A DNA stretch of 25,335 bases from Reclinomonas americana ATCC 50394 (GCA_048213135.1 PS015408.1:1-25335), one strand, 5' to 3'. Shown: positions 1 to 10,567, counted from the stretch's first letter. The notes: generated from the sequence alone by a model not told the origin. Numbers and translations: made by a program.

Positions 1-133
1 CGATATCAACAACAAGTGAAACGTAACGGCACGAAACTTGCGACTTCTTTACAGGAAGGACACCAGCACTGACTGACATATACTCCAGCTCATCACCACC
101 GAGCATCGCCCGCTGCTGCACCAGAAGCCGCAC
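1..133 (-). CDS. Possible partial exon of an unknown minus-strand gene, running off the left edge
   Basis: On the minus strand a CACAG acceptor at 134-138 is followed by a frame that stays open to the window edge, about 44 codons. It reads like ordinary protein, for example RAMLGGDELEYMSVSAG. A candidate 63-nt GT...AG intron (134-196) could join it to a short piece reading RFSYV upstream. No domain is recognised and no start or stop is visible. It lies downstream of the leucine-rich-repeat gene on the same strand, so it would belong to the next gene to the left. It could equally be chance open sequence. Confidence is low. Confidence 0.25.
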   Translation of the reverse strand, partial: MRLLVQQRAMLGGDELEYMSVSAGVLPVKKSQVSCRYVSLVVDI

Positions 134-767
134 CTGTGCACCATCGCCGTGTCAGTGGAAATCTGCTGCCATATGCATGTCAAAAACCACGTAACTGAAG
201 CGCCTGGCAACTCACCGCACCGTGTGCGACTCTGCCGCAACACATCCCCGTACCTACCCAACAACAATCTACCCCACAAAAAGTCACTGCATACGTTTGT
301 AACACAAGTGACACCATCGGAGATTTGTACCTCAAATTCGTTTCCAACTCTGCGCATGCGACAGAACCAGGTGCCATGAACAACCATGATATCATACTGC
401 GCGCTTCTGTTCCCGACTGCAACGCATGCCACACAACGCCTGCTATCATGCACACAGAGAGAGAGATGATAATGATGCAATCTTCTATCTTCCTCACACT
501 CTCCACATCACACTGAATCTATCGTCGTCCTCGATTGAGATCCATGCCGAACACAAACAGACATTCTCTCAATCTCTCTCCATCTCACACACACCGCCTG
601 CAGAGTGATGCATCGCCGTCGACATCTCTTCATTCGACAAGCCACATCGATAAAAAAAAATAAGGGCACAGAAAAGAAACACAAAGAGCACACGTCCAAA
701 AACTCTTGAATCTTCAACAATCGAAAGAGGCACATTGTACACAGACACACACTGACGCAGCGCATTA
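134..767. other. Intergenic / 3' flank, no gene recognised
   Basis: This stretch lies past the stop codon of the minus-strand leucine-rich-repeat gene. The open frames on both strands overlap one another, have no recognisable motif and no convincing splice structure beyond the left-edge candidate. A short A-rich tract lies at 652-662. It probably holds the 3' untranslated region and polyadenylation signals of the neighbouring minus-strand gene, but no AATAAA hexamer was identified. Confidence 0.4.
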
Positions 768-3700
768 TCACGTGTTGGTGCTCTCGCGAACCACCGACCG
801 CACCACTTCTGTTCGCTCCACCACGGCGCCACTCGAGCCGGTTCCACTCATCATCTCCAGCCGCTCACGCTCCGCCAGCAAGTGGAGACTCTCGTTGAGC
901 TCCTGCCGTGTCCGTTGCAGCTGGTCAGTGAGACCGCGGATTCGTTCCTCGCTCTTGGCGAGGATCTCGTCGCGCTCCCGCTCCAGGCTGTCAAAGCACT
1001 GGTCGGACACCTTCAATAGCTCCTCCAACTCGGTGCACTTGGCGCCGAGGCTGTCGCGCTCCGTGCGCAGCAGTTCCACGGATTCCACGGCGCGCTTGTG
1101 TTTGAGTTCGGTGGAGGAGACCGCCTCCTCCTTCTTGAGTGCCAGTTCGCGGTAGCGGCTCAGCTGAGAGTGGGGAAGGGAAATGAGGGAAAGGGGTAAA
1201 GGGGAGGGAAGGGGGAATGAAGGGAAAGGGTTGAAGGGGGGAGAAGGGGAAGGGTGGACGGGGGAAGGGGAAGGGTGCAGGGTGGAGGGTGGAGGGTTGA
1301 AAGGGTGGAGGGATGGAAAAGGTGGAAGGTTGGAAGAAGGTGAAGGGTTGAAAGAGTGGAGGGTTGCAGAGGGTAAAGAGTTGAGGGTGAAGGGTTGGAG
1401 AGAGTAGAGGGTTGGGGTGAGGGGTTGAAATGGCGGAGGGATGAGGGTGGACGATTGGAAAACGGTGAGCGTTGGGAGTGGGGGAGGCTTGGAGAAGGTG
1501 GAGGGTTGGAGAAGGGTGGAGAGGGGGAAGGGTGGAGGGTGGAGAGAAAAGGGTTGAAAGGGGAGGGTTGGAAACGACGGTTGAGAGAGGGAAAAAGGTT
1601 GAGAGCAATTGGGAATTGGTGGAGAGTTGGAAAGGTGGAGAGTTGGAAAGGTGGAGGGTTAGAGAAGGGTGGAGGATGGAGGGCGGAGAGGGGGAAGGGT
1701 GGTGGAAGGCTGTAGAGGGTGGAGGGTTGGGAGGGTGAAGAGTTGAAATGATGAAGGGTTGCAAGAGTGGAGGGTTGCAAAGGGTTGAGGGTTGAAGAGT
1801 GGTGAGGGGTGGGTTGAAATGGTGGAGGGATGAGGTTGAAGGATTGGGAAAGGGCGAAGGGTTGGAGAGGGTAAAGGGTTGAGAGCGGGTGGAGGGTTGA
1901 AAGGGGAGGGTTGGGAAAGGGTGGAGGATTGGGAGAGGGCGAAGGATGGAGGGTGGAGAGGGGGTAGGGTAGAGGGTTGAGGGTGGAGGGTGGAGAGTAA
2001 AGGTTTGAAAGGAGGTGGGTTGGGAAAGGGTGAAGGGTTGGGAAAGGGTGAGGGGTTGAAAGGGGAGGGTTGGAAAGGTGGAGCTCCCATCCGCTCTTTC
2101 CCAACCCTCCTTCCATTCGCAACCGTCCGTCCATGACCCTTCATCCTCCACCCCTTCAACCCTCTACCCTTTCCCAACACCTCCCCTTCAAATCTCCACC
2201 CTCTCCCAACCCTTTCAACCAGGGTGCAGGGTTGGAAAAGGGTCAAAGATGCTGTTTCTACCCAATCCTCTCTCACTCTCTCTCTCTCTTGCACACACAA
2301 ACCTCCTTCTCCAGCGCATTGAATCGACCCTTCCACTCCAGCAGCTCCGCCTGCAGTGCCTCGGCGTGTCGCTCCTCCATGTCGGCACGCTTCGCCTCTC
2401 GATTCCGCTGTTCTTCGCTGTCGTGGCGTGCCAACTTCAATGCAATCGAAATGAGATCACTCACCACGGAGTTCACAACAAGGGGAACATCAACGCACAT
2501 CCTTTTGTCGCAGACGAGCCTCAAGAGCGTCGATGCTGTCCTTCAGCGCCCTGTTGTCCTGCGCCAACTTGGTCGCACGCATGCGCTCCTCGTCGGCGGC
2601 CGCCGTCTGTCACATTTGCGGTAAGGGAACGATCACAAAGCAGCCAAGGGGTGGAGTGGGCGCAACTCTCGATCGCAGATCCTCCTGTCCTGTGCGCAGG
2701 AACTCGGTCAAGTCCTTGACACGGTCGGAGAGGCTCTGCACCTCGGCAGTGCGGCGATCCACCAGGTCTGTTTGCTCCGTCAACCGCCTCTGCAGCGATG
2801 TGTTTTCCTCACGCAACCGAGCCGCCTCCGACTCCTTGGCTCTGCGATACGAGGACAGTCAGCAGGCAACACCACCTAAGCGACTTACTAAAGATGCGCA
2901 ACTGAATCTCCAATCGTCTCGCGTTCTCCGTTGTGTACAAGGCCGACGTGTTTTGCGCTAGTTCCTTCTCGGCGCGCTCCACCAGTACCGACAGATCGGC
3001 GATTTCCTGCGGGGAGATGAGAGTAAAAACAATGGCCTCCCCANNNNNNNNNNNNNNNNNNNNNNNNNNNNNNNNNNNNNNNNNNNNNNNNNNNNNNNNN
3101 NNNNNNNNNNNNNNNNNNNNNNNNNNNNNNNNNNNNNNNNNNNNNNNNNNNNNNNNNNNNNNNNNNNNNNNNNNNNNNNNNNNNNNNNNNNNNNNNNNNN
3201 NNNNNNNNNNNNNNNNNNNNNNCCACATTCTCATTCACATCACACACCTGCTCACGCGCTGCCTTGGCGCTCTCGAGCTGCGCAATGTTATCTTGGAGGG
3301 CTGCAATCTGACGTCTGGAGTCGTTCAGCTGCCCTTCGAGGCCGGCCTTGGCTGCTGCGCTGCGGGCGAGCTCAGCAGTCAGCTCCTCCACGGTGTGCTG
3401 TGTCTCGCGCAGTTCGTGCTCCAGGCGGCCGTTGCGGTCTTCCAGGTCGGCGGACTGATGAAGGGGAAGGAGACGGGAGAGGGGAAGGGGGAGGAAAGGA
3501 GAAGGGGGAGAAAGGAGAAGAGACGGTGAAGGGGAAGAAAACGAGAAGGTGAGGAGAAGCCTTCTTTCTCTTCTACCCTCTGAAGACTCACCCTATCACC
3601 CGCCCGATCACGCTCCTGCTGCGCCTCGTGTCTCTCGCGAATCGCATCGGCGCGATCCTGCTCGGCGCCAGTGATGCGGTTCCTCAGCGAAGCAATCTCC

Positions 3701-4318
3701 ATGGTCGTCGTGTCCTTCAACTCGGCGTACTCCTGCGTCGACAGAGTGAGGAGGCGCGAGTCGCTCGCACAATGTGGCAATTTTCTCTCACCTTGTCCTT
3801 CTTGTGAATGGCCGCATTCAGCGTCTGCACGCGCATGCGCAGCGTCTCCAAACGCTCGTCACGCTCCTCGCGGTCGCGACGAATCTCCTCCATGGAACGC
3901 GAGTACTCTTCCTGCGATTCGTTGGCGCGTCGCTTCCACTGATCAATCTCCAGCTGCGCCTTTTGCAGACGACGGCACAACACGTCGCTCTCCTCGGTTT
4001 GCGACTTCCACAGGTTGGTGACGCGCTCCAGCTGTGGTCAATGAATAAGTGAGTGGCGGGGGGGAAAGAGTGGGAGGGAGTGAGGGAAGTCGAACCTCGG
4101 CGTTGGACTTGTCGAGGAAGTCGCTCAGCTCGGCCACTTGTTGCTCCCAGTAGCGACTGCGGAAGGGGGGAAGGGAGGTGAGATGGAAAAAAGGGAAAGG
4201 GTGCGGCGGATAGGAGACGCAACTTGGCCTCCTGCAGCTGTCTTGGCGAGGCGCTTTCGAGTTCTTGTCGCATCTGGGGAGGAGAGGAAGGAAGTGAGCC
4301 AGAGAGGGAAGAGATGAG

Positions 4319-4355
<37 letters not shown>

Positions 4356-7300
4356 AAGAGAGCAACCGAGACAACACGGCCCAACAGACAGAAAAATCAA
4401 GACACAGATACAAATCCATCTGTTGCTGTCACCAGACCCTCCTCCCGTCCCAATTATCGCCCGCTCCTTCCCCTTCCCCTTTTCGCACTTCCCCTTTTCG
4501 CCCTTCCCCGCACCGCCATTTTCGCCCTTCCTCATTTCTTCCCCTCTTCCGCCCTTCCCCATTTCTTCCCCTCTTCCGCCCTTCTCCATTTCTTCCCCCT
4601 CTTCCCCATTTCTTCCCCTTTTCAACCCTTTCCCTCAACAAACCTTCACCACCGTGCTCTCCAAACTCGTCTTGCTGCGCGCCACGGCCGTCGAATTCTC
4701 CTTCGAGGCCTTCAGCTGCTGCTTCAACTCCGCCACCTGCTCGTTCCACTGCTCGCACTCGTTCACTCGCGACTTGTACGCCGACTCCATGCGATCGCGC
4801 TCCGACGTCACAATGCGAAGGCGGTCGGCAAGCAGCGACATGGTGTGCTTGTTGGCGTGCACCTTGTCCTCCAACTGTGTGTCGTGCGCAGCGTCAGAGG
4901 ACAAATTACTGTTTGCGCGACAGTGGCCTCATTTAGAAACGCACCTGCTGCACGGCTGCCGCGTACTGGTTCATGCGCTGAATGGTCAGGTGGAAGAGCT
5001 CGACCATGGCCGAGACCTTGTCGCTGTCGGGCAGGTTGCGTTCGATAAGCTCGCCACACCGGTGCACGAGGTCCGAGTGTGAAATGTCGGTGAGCTTGGG
5101 TGCGGGGCCGCCGGCCAGGCTTGCGTAGTCAACCGAGACGGGGAGGGAGGCGAGGAGGGCGCTGGGGAGGGGAAGGGGGGAAGGGGGAAGGGGAAGGGGG
5201 ACTGTGAGAAGGAGAGGCAAAGAGAGAGAGAGAGAGAGAAAGAGAGGGAAGAGAAAGAGACGGTACGGGAGACGAGATAAGGGTGAACGAAAGAGAGCGA
5301 CAGAGAGAAACAGAAAGAACGAGGGAGTGAAAGAGAGAGGGAGAGGAAGAGACGGGAGAAAAGGAGAGAAAACCAGAGTGACAACTCGGGAGTGAGTGTG
5401 AGAGAGAGAGAACGAGAAAGAGAGCGGGAGCGAGTGAGTAAGAGACGGTAAGGGAGACAAGAAGAGCAAGAGATAAGGGTGAACGAAAGAGAGCGACAGA
5501 GAGAAAAAGAAAGAACGAGGGAGTGAAAGAGAGAGGGAGAGGAAGAGACGAGAGAAAAGAGAGAAAACCAGAGAGTGACAACTCGGGAGTGAGTGTGTGA
5601 GAGAGAGAGAGAACGAGAAAGAGAGCGGGAGCGAGTGATTAATCGTCTCTCTCTCTGTTGCTTTCTCTCTCATACACACACTCGCTTGTTTTCTCTCTAT
5701 CTCTGCCTCTCTCGCTCGCGCCTTATCTCTTTCTTTGTTTTTCTCGTTCTCTCTTTCCCTCGCTCTCGTGCTCTCTAAATCTTTTCTCTTTCGCTCGCGC
5801 TTTGTCTCTCTCGCTCTCCTTCTCTCTCACTGTCCCTCTCTCACTCTCTCTCTCTCTCTCTTCCTTTCTCTTTCTCTCGTTGTTATCCTGTCGCATTCTG
5901 TTTTTCTCTCTCACGCTCTCGCTCGCTTTCTGTCTTACGCGCGCGAGCAAGAGAAAGTGAGAGTGAGAGAGAGTGAAAGCGACAGTGAGAGAGAACGAGA
6001 GTGAAAATGAGAGCGAGAGAGAAAGGAGAGCGAGAGACAGGAGAGCAAGACAGTAAGTGTGAGCGAAAGAGAAAGAGAGCGAAAGAGACAAAGCGCGAGC
6101 GAAAGAGAAAAGGCAAGAGAGTGAAGCAAGAGAGAGCGAAACAAACAAAGCGAGAAAGAGAGATTAGGCGCGAGTGAGGGAGGCAGAGAGTGAGAGTGTA
6201 TGAGAGAAAGAGAGCGAGAAAAAGAATGAGAGCGGAGAGAGGAAAAGTGAGAGAGGTGAGAGACGCGAATGGATGAGGGACGCAACGACGTGGCACTGCT
6301 TGTTGCTCCGCTGCTGCCACCGTCTGCGTATTGCCGAGCGGGAGCGGGCACTGAGAAGTCCATTTCGCTGCGGAGAGGGAGAAGGGGGAAGAGGTGAGTC
6401 AACAGGAAGGGCGTGGGCGGCGTAATGAGTAAGACAGGGGAGAATGAGAATGACAGTGGCCCAGAGCTTTGGAAGAAGACAGAGTAGGGGAGAGGTGGAG
6501 GTGAAGAAGTAGTGCAAGGCAGATGCGCCAACGATTCACCCATGCTTGCGACGTAGCGTGGGAGATGAGTGTACTTACCCGCGCTGATGGGTGCAGGCAA
6601 CGACTCTCGAGTGACAGAATGAAAGGCACGGAAAGCAAGAGAGAAGGGAGAGTGCATGCGTGTATTCGACTATCTATCATCCCCCACTTCCCTTACCCCT
6701 CCCTCGCCCTTTCCCTCTCTTCCTCATCACTCACCGCCCCGACCCACTGCCATTGGCATACCCCACATGATCGTCAAACAGCGAGCCATCCTCCCCCGCC
6801 AACGCCGACAGCGTCAGCCCGGCGGCGCGCTGACTCGAGCCACCGCGATTCTGCGTCAGCAATGAGAAGGAGAGTCACAACACACTTCTTCACCCTTCTC
6901 CGCGCAAAAAACTCACCACCACCTCCTCTCCGGCCTCGGCACCGGCGAGCGGATGCGGTGAGCGTTTCCGCAGCGTGTACATGATCTGGTCGACCTGCGA
7001 CTCTGGCAGAGAGTTGTACGAAATGTCAATGGTGGTGATGGTGTTGTTGACTTGGAGGGTGTTGAGCACGGCGACGCCGGAGCGGTAGCCGCAAAAGTTG
7101 TTGTTGAGGGCGAGAGTGGTGAGGATGTGGTTGCTCTGGAGGGCGGAGACGAGGCGGACGACGCCCTTGTCGCCCATGCGGTTGTTGCCGAGGAGGAGGG
7201 TGCGGAGGTGGGTGTTGGTGTCGTTTTCGAGGGCCAGGGCGATCTGCAAAAGGGAGAGGGAAATGTAAGGGAAATATAAGGGAAGGGGGGTAGAAGGGAA

Positions 7301-10300
7301 AAGGGAAGGGGGAAGAGAAAGGGGGAAAGGGGGAGAAGGGAAAAAGGGATGCAAGGGAAAGGGGGAGAAGGGAAAGAGAGAGAAAGGAAAGGGATGCAAG
7401 AGAACGGGATGCAAGGGGAAGGGATCTGAGGGAAAGCGATAGAAGAGTAAGCAACAGAAGGGAGTCGTAGGGCGAAAAGACAGAATGCAAGCGAATATGA
7501 GAGCGAGGCAAGCTTGCAATTATTGGCATAGCATGAAGAAAGGCGAAGAGATGAAAACGAAAGAGAGAGAGAGAGAGAGAGAGAAGGCGCAGCCGTTCGA
7601 GAAAATGGACGGCCAGGAAACTGCAGACTGAAGATGAAAAATTGGAACGAGAGCGAGCAGACAGTCTCGGATCGTAAGTTGAAGCAGAGGAAAGTCAGGG
7701 AACGAAGACGGGTAGGGTGGCACAGCGTGCTGAAGGGAGCGAGAATGAGATGGAGAAGTGGGACAGAGATGAAGAATGCAAACTGAGAGTGCGGGGAGAG
7801 CGGGCAGAGATATGAGGCACAATCGTGAGAACGTGATGGGAGACAGCAATGAGACTGAGGGAACAATGAAGCAGGAGGGAAGAGATCGAAGAAAAGCAGC
7901 GCAGAGGATGGCGGGCGAGCGTCACGAAGAGAATCACACGACGAAGGATAACCGCCTTCCCTCCGCCTTTCCCTTTTTACACGCAACTGCCGCCGCGGCC
8001 TCCTGCTCCAGCTTGTTGTTCGACAAATCGAGCTTGGTCAGCAGCGGGTCGGCCTGCAGGGCGCGACCAATGGCCGCACCGCCGGCGTCCTGAATGTTGC
8101 AGTCGTCGAGCAGGAGGCAGCGCAGTGGCCGCGCATCCTTCAGCACCAGGGCCAGTGATTCCACGCCGGCGGGGGCCAAGGAGTATCGCTCCACCACGAC
8201 CTTGCAGAGGGCCTCCAGGAACGGGAGGGCCTGGCTAAAGGCGCGGACGTCTGTGTGGGGCTGATATGAGAAGGAGAAGGAGGAGGGGAAGTAGGGGGTG
8301 GTGATGAGAAGGAACCTTCGCTGCTGGGCTTGGAGGCGGCGAGGGAAAAGGTGATTTCTGCGTCGCCGCCGGCCTCCTGGAGCACGCGGAGGACCTCGCC
8401 GAGTGGTCGGATGTTGGCCTGCGCGCACATGCCGAGGTAGCGCTCGATGAACTCGCCTGGCGGGAGGGGGAGGGTGAGAGGGAGGTTGAGGGCAACGGGG
8501 GAAGGGGAGGGAATGTACCGTGAGCGGCATCGAATGCTTCGCGGCGGATTTGGAGGGCGGTGCCGGCGCCGGCGGGGGAGGCCTGTGGCGGGGCAGGGAT
8601 GTGAGTGAGAGGAGAAAGAGGCAGATGGGTGAAGGGAGGCGATATACGAGGGGAGGACGGTGAGGGCAACACGGCAGTGGGAGCGCAAACGCAGACGAAG
8701 ATTGAGTTGAGATGAGGCGCGAGAGGAACAACGAGAGGCCGACAGGGTGCAGTGAGTGATGAGCAACAAAGGACAGTGACCACGGGTGAGACGAACGAGG
8801 AAGGCAAAAGTGCGACCGACGACACAGAAGAGACGTGAGGACGACAGTGACGTGAAGGTGGTGGGCATACGAGTGGCAGCAACGAATGTGGTGCAAGACA
8901 AGACGAACGATGGAGGCAAAGAATCAAGTGATGGGCAACGGAGGCAAAAGTCAGGAACGAGGAGGATGACAGGATGCCAGTTTGGAGAAGAGAGGCACGA
9001 GCGGAGGAGATCAACAAGGAATGAGAGTTGCAGCCTGTCGAGACCTGAGCAACGCGGATGCTTTTGCCAGTGAGTGCCAGAATGGAGAGGGAGTGGGAGG
9101 GCGAGGCAAAATGGAGAGGGAGTGCGAAAAGGTGATACGAGAGGCACGAACGGAGGAGATCAATAAGGAGAGAGAGTTGCAGCAGGCCGAGCTCTGAGAA
9201 ANNNNNNNNNNNNNNNNNNNNNNNNNNNNNNNNNNNNNNNNNNNNNNNNNNNNNNNNNNNNNNNNNNNNNNNNNNNNNNNNNNNNNNNNNNNNNNNNNNN
9301 NNNNNNNNNNNNNNNNNNNNNNNNNNNNNNNNNNNNNNNNNNNNNNNNNNNNNNNNNNNNNNNNNNNNNNNNNNNNNNNNNNNNNNNNNNNNNNNNNNNN
9401 NNNNNNNNNNNNNNNNNNNNNNNNNNNNNNNNNNNNNNNNNNNNNNNNNNNNNNNNNNNNNNNNNNNNNNNNNNNNNNNNNNNNNNNNNNNNNNNNNNNN
9501 NNNNNNNNNNNNNNNNNNNNNNNNNNNNNNNNNNNNNNNNNNNNNNNNNNNNNNNNNNNNNNNNNNNNNNNNNNNNNNNNNNNNNNNNNNNNNNNNNNNN
9601 NNNNNNNNNNNNNNNNNNNNNNNNNNNNNNNNNNNNNNNNNNNNNNNNNNNNNNNNNNNNNNNNNNNNNNNNNNNNNNNNNNNNNNNNNNNNNNNNNNNN
9701 NNNNNNNNNNNNNNNNNNNNNNNNNNNNNNNNNNNNNNNNNNNNNNNNNNNNNNNNNNNNNNNNNNNNNNNNNNNNNNNNNNNNNNNNNNNNNNNNNNNN
9801 NNNNNNNNNNNNNNNTGAAGAGCGAGGAAATCGGCAAGGAAAGAGTTGAGCTCTGAATGCGCTTGCCAGTGAATGAATGCGAGTGCAGTAAGTGAGTGAG
9901 TGTGAGCGTGTGAGACACAGACTGCGTGCGAGAGAGACTGCGTGTGAGAGAGTGGAGAGTGTGGAGAGTGAGAGTGGAGAGTGAGAGAGTGGAGAGTGAG
10001 AGAGTGGCGAGTGAGTGAGAGAGAGAGAGTGTGTGTGTGTGCATGTGTGTGTGTGTGTGTCTGTGTGTGTCTGTGTGTGTCTGTGTGTGTCTGTGTGTGT
10101 GTGTGTCTGTGTGTGTATGTGTGTGTGTGTGAAGCAGAGAGAGGATGCGACTCACTACATTTGAGAGAATGCGTGAGCGAAACCGCGTGTGTGAGAGAGA
10201 GAGAGTGTGCATGTGTGTTGGTGTCAGAGAGCGAGCGAGGGCAAGAGAGTGAGACTGAGTGAGAGACTGTGACTCCGTACATGAGAGACTGCGAGACTGA

Positions 10301-10567
10301 GTGTGTGAGACTGCGCCACAAATCGCTCACACGCATTCTCCTTCTCTCTCTCTCTCTCCCCTTGTGCCCCCTTCTCTCCTCACTCTCTCTCCTCTCACAC
10401 AAACCTGCGGGGAGAGCACACGACGAGCGCGATTGCTCGAGGTGGGCGTCGAACCGCTCTGCAGCTGCTTGCCTGTGAAGCAAAGAGAGAGAGAGAGTGA
10501 GCAGTGTGTCACACTCTTTGAGAGAGAGCAGAGAGAGCCACTCACCGAATCGCTGTGCGTAACTCAT
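768..10567 (-). CDS. Leucine-rich repeat plus long coiled-coil protein, LRRC45-like (multi-exon, complete apart from gaps)
   Basis: Exons in order of translation: 10567-10546, 10472-10405, 8582-8519, 8456-8316, 8250-7988, 7243-6917, 6850-6735, 6367-6287, 5161-4945, 4874-4644, 4273-4224, 4156-4096, 4031-3792, 3732-3592, 3454-3248, 3006-2889, 2839-2667, 2606-2499, 2434-2303, 1163-768. All junctions are GT...AG and phase-consistent; the total is 3156 nt, about 1051 residues, ending in TGA at 770-768. The start ATG opens MSYAQRF. Residues about 40-98 contain EFIERYLGMCAQ, resembling the start of LRRC45. About five ribonuclease-inhibitor-type LRRs follow (residues about 99-295), then a Ser/Gly-rich linker and a coiled coil (about 430-1020). 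In animals LRRC45 with this architecture is a centrosome-linker protein also needed for cilia; a basal-body or centrosome role here is inference. Two N gaps fall in introns, so a hidden exon is possible at each. Other LRR-coiled-coil proteins remain possible. Confidence 0.82.
1167..2085 (+). repeat. Purine-only G-rich minisatellite in the last intron
   Basis: About 920 bp consist almost only of G and A with scattered T. They are built from degenerate units of the type GGAGGGTTGGAAAGGG. The block fills the last intron (1164-2302) of the minus-strand gene, so the transcript carries the C-rich complement. Dense G3 runs make G-quadruplex or triplex structure on the plus strand plausible. Long proline/serine/threonine-rich open frames across it are translations of the repeat, not genes. 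Confidence 0.9.
2086..2222 (-). repeat. Inverted block of the same minisatellite
   Basis: At about 2086 the plus strand switches abruptly from GGAGGGTTGG-type units to their complement (CCCAACCCTCC type). It switches back at about 2222, in CCCTTTCAACCAGGG. The result is a 137-bp inverted segment inside the array, able to pair with either flank. Confidence 0.8.
3044..3222. other. Assembly gap (179 N)
   Basis: The gap lies in an intron of the LRRC45-like gene between exons 3454-3248 and 3006-2889. The flanking exons join in phase 0 without it, so a missing exon is not required but cannot be excluded. Confidence 0.99.
4320..4350 (+). repeat. (GA)n microsatellite
   Basis: About 15 perfect GA units lie in the intron 4274-4643 of the minus-strand gene. 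The rest of that intron is pyrimidine-rich on the plus strand (4440-4640), so the intron holds two oppositely oriented purine/pyrimidine tracts. Confidence 0.95.
5162..6286. repeat. Large purine/pyrimidine repeat intron with opposing GA and CT arms
   Basis: This 1.1-kb intron of the LRRC45-like gene is low-complexity GA-type sequence from 5162 to about 5640. It turns into CT-type sequence from about 5645 to 5935, then back to GA-type from about 5941 to 6250. The adjacent CT and GA arms are imperfect inverted complements about 290-300 bp long, so the intron RNA could form a long hairpin. Open frames inside it are Ser/Leu or Arg/Glu repeats and are not coding. Confidence 0.9.
5277..5640 (+). 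repeat. Tandem duplication with a period of about 196 bp
   Basis: The motif ATAAGGGTGAACGAAAGAG starts at 5277 and again at 5473. The following landmarks (GAACGAGGGAGTGAAAGAG, then GACAACTCGGGAGTGAG, then GAGCGGGAGCGAGTGA) recur in the same order at the same spacing. The two copies differ by small indels and are followed by a switch to CT-rich sequence at about 5645. Confidence 0.85.
6579..6605 (-). other. Possible 27-nt exon of the LRRC45-like gene
   Basis: A strong donor, GG|GTAAGT, sits on the minus strand at 6579/6578. An AG acceptor at 6607-6606 would define a 27-nt exon. It would keep the reading frame between exons 6850-6735 and 6367-6287, adding nine residues (about RVVACTHQR). Without it the two flanking exons also join in frame, so it may be a skipped or alternative exon. 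No similarity supports it. Confidence 0.35.
6917..8250 (-). other. Ribonuclease-inhibitor-type LRR block of the LRRC45-like protein
   Basis: Two exons (8250-7988 and 7243-6917) joined in phase 0 carry successive repeats with the LxxLxLxxN pattern. Examples are LRCLLLDDCNIQDAGGAAIG, LTKLDLSNNKL, LRTLLLGNNRMGDKG, LTTLALNNNF and ITTIDISYNSL. The spacing of about 28 residues and the xxGxxxL helices are typical of the RI class rather than of kinase or plant-type LRRs. The curved surface is usually a protein-binding face. Confidence 0.85.
7244..7987 (-). repeat. Repeat-rich intron between the two LRR exons
   Basis: This 744-bp intron holds G/A-rich AAGGGGGAGAAGGG-type units (7250-7450) and a (GA)n run at about 7562-7583. 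The rest is degenerate purine-rich sequence. No internal exon was recognised. The flanking exons join in phase 0 in the middle of the LRR array. Confidence 0.75.
8991..9201 (+). repeat. Tandem repeat of about 149 bp, cut by a gap
   Basis: The motif AGAGGCACGAGCGGAGGAG begins at 8991 and recurs at 9140 with one change. The following GAGTTGCAGC segment repeats as well. Sequence just after the gap (9840-9880, GCTTGCCAGTGAATGAATG) resembles GCTTTTGCCAGTGAGTGCC near 9060-9080, so the array probably continues through the N run. It lies in the 1.8-kb second intron of the LRRC45-like gene. Confidence 0.75.
9202..9815. other. Assembly gap (614 N)
   Basis: The gap is within the second intron (8583-10404) of the LRRC45-like gene, flanked by repeat sequence. 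The exons on either side join in phase 0. The gap is probably unresolved tandem repeat. Confidence 0.99.
9896..10262 (+). repeat. GT/GA-rich microsatellite tract
   Basis: The tract comprises GAGTGGAGAGT units at 9950-10020, a (GT)n run with CT interruptions at about 10029-10133, then GA-rich sequence to about 10262. It belongs to intron 2 of the minus-strand gene. Between 10263 and 10404 the intron is less repetitive, apart from a short CT run at about 10341-10358. Confidence 0.9.

Larger units (their letters stand above)
768..5161 (-). other. Coiled-coil region of the LRRC45-like protein (exons 9-20)
   Basis: The twelve exons between 5161 and 768 translate to heptad-rich sequence almost without proline or glycine, heavy in Glu, Arg, Lys, Gln and Leu. 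Examples are ERLETLRMRVQTLNAAIHKK, ENTSLQRRLTEQTDLVDRR and TDQLQRTRQELNESLHLLAE. The segment is about 600 residues long and ends in a short Ser/Gly/Val/Thr-rich tail. Introns between these exons are mostly 48-135 nt, and most are phase 0, as expected for a region that grew by exon addition. Confidence 0.85.

Noticed and set aside
1167-2085. Telomere-like sequence (GGGTTG and AGGGTT motifs)
   Set aside because: Units are degenerate and never form regular TTAGGG-type arrays. The block is inside an intron with coding exons on both sides.
991-2151. Long open frame of 386 codons rich in Pro/Ser/Thr on the minus strand, plus similar overlapping frames
   Set aside because: It is a translation of the intronic minisatellite, open in several frames at once because the repeat lacks stop codons. 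The real exon (1163-768) uses another frame.
5162-6286. Many overlapping Ser/Leu-rich and Arg/Glu-rich open frames
   Set aside because: They are low-complexity CT/GA repeats read in any frame. No start, splice or domain evidence supports them.
8991-9201. CRISPR-like spaced repeat
   Set aside because: The period of about 149 bp, the absence of short conserved repeats with unique spacers and the eukaryotic intron context exclude it.
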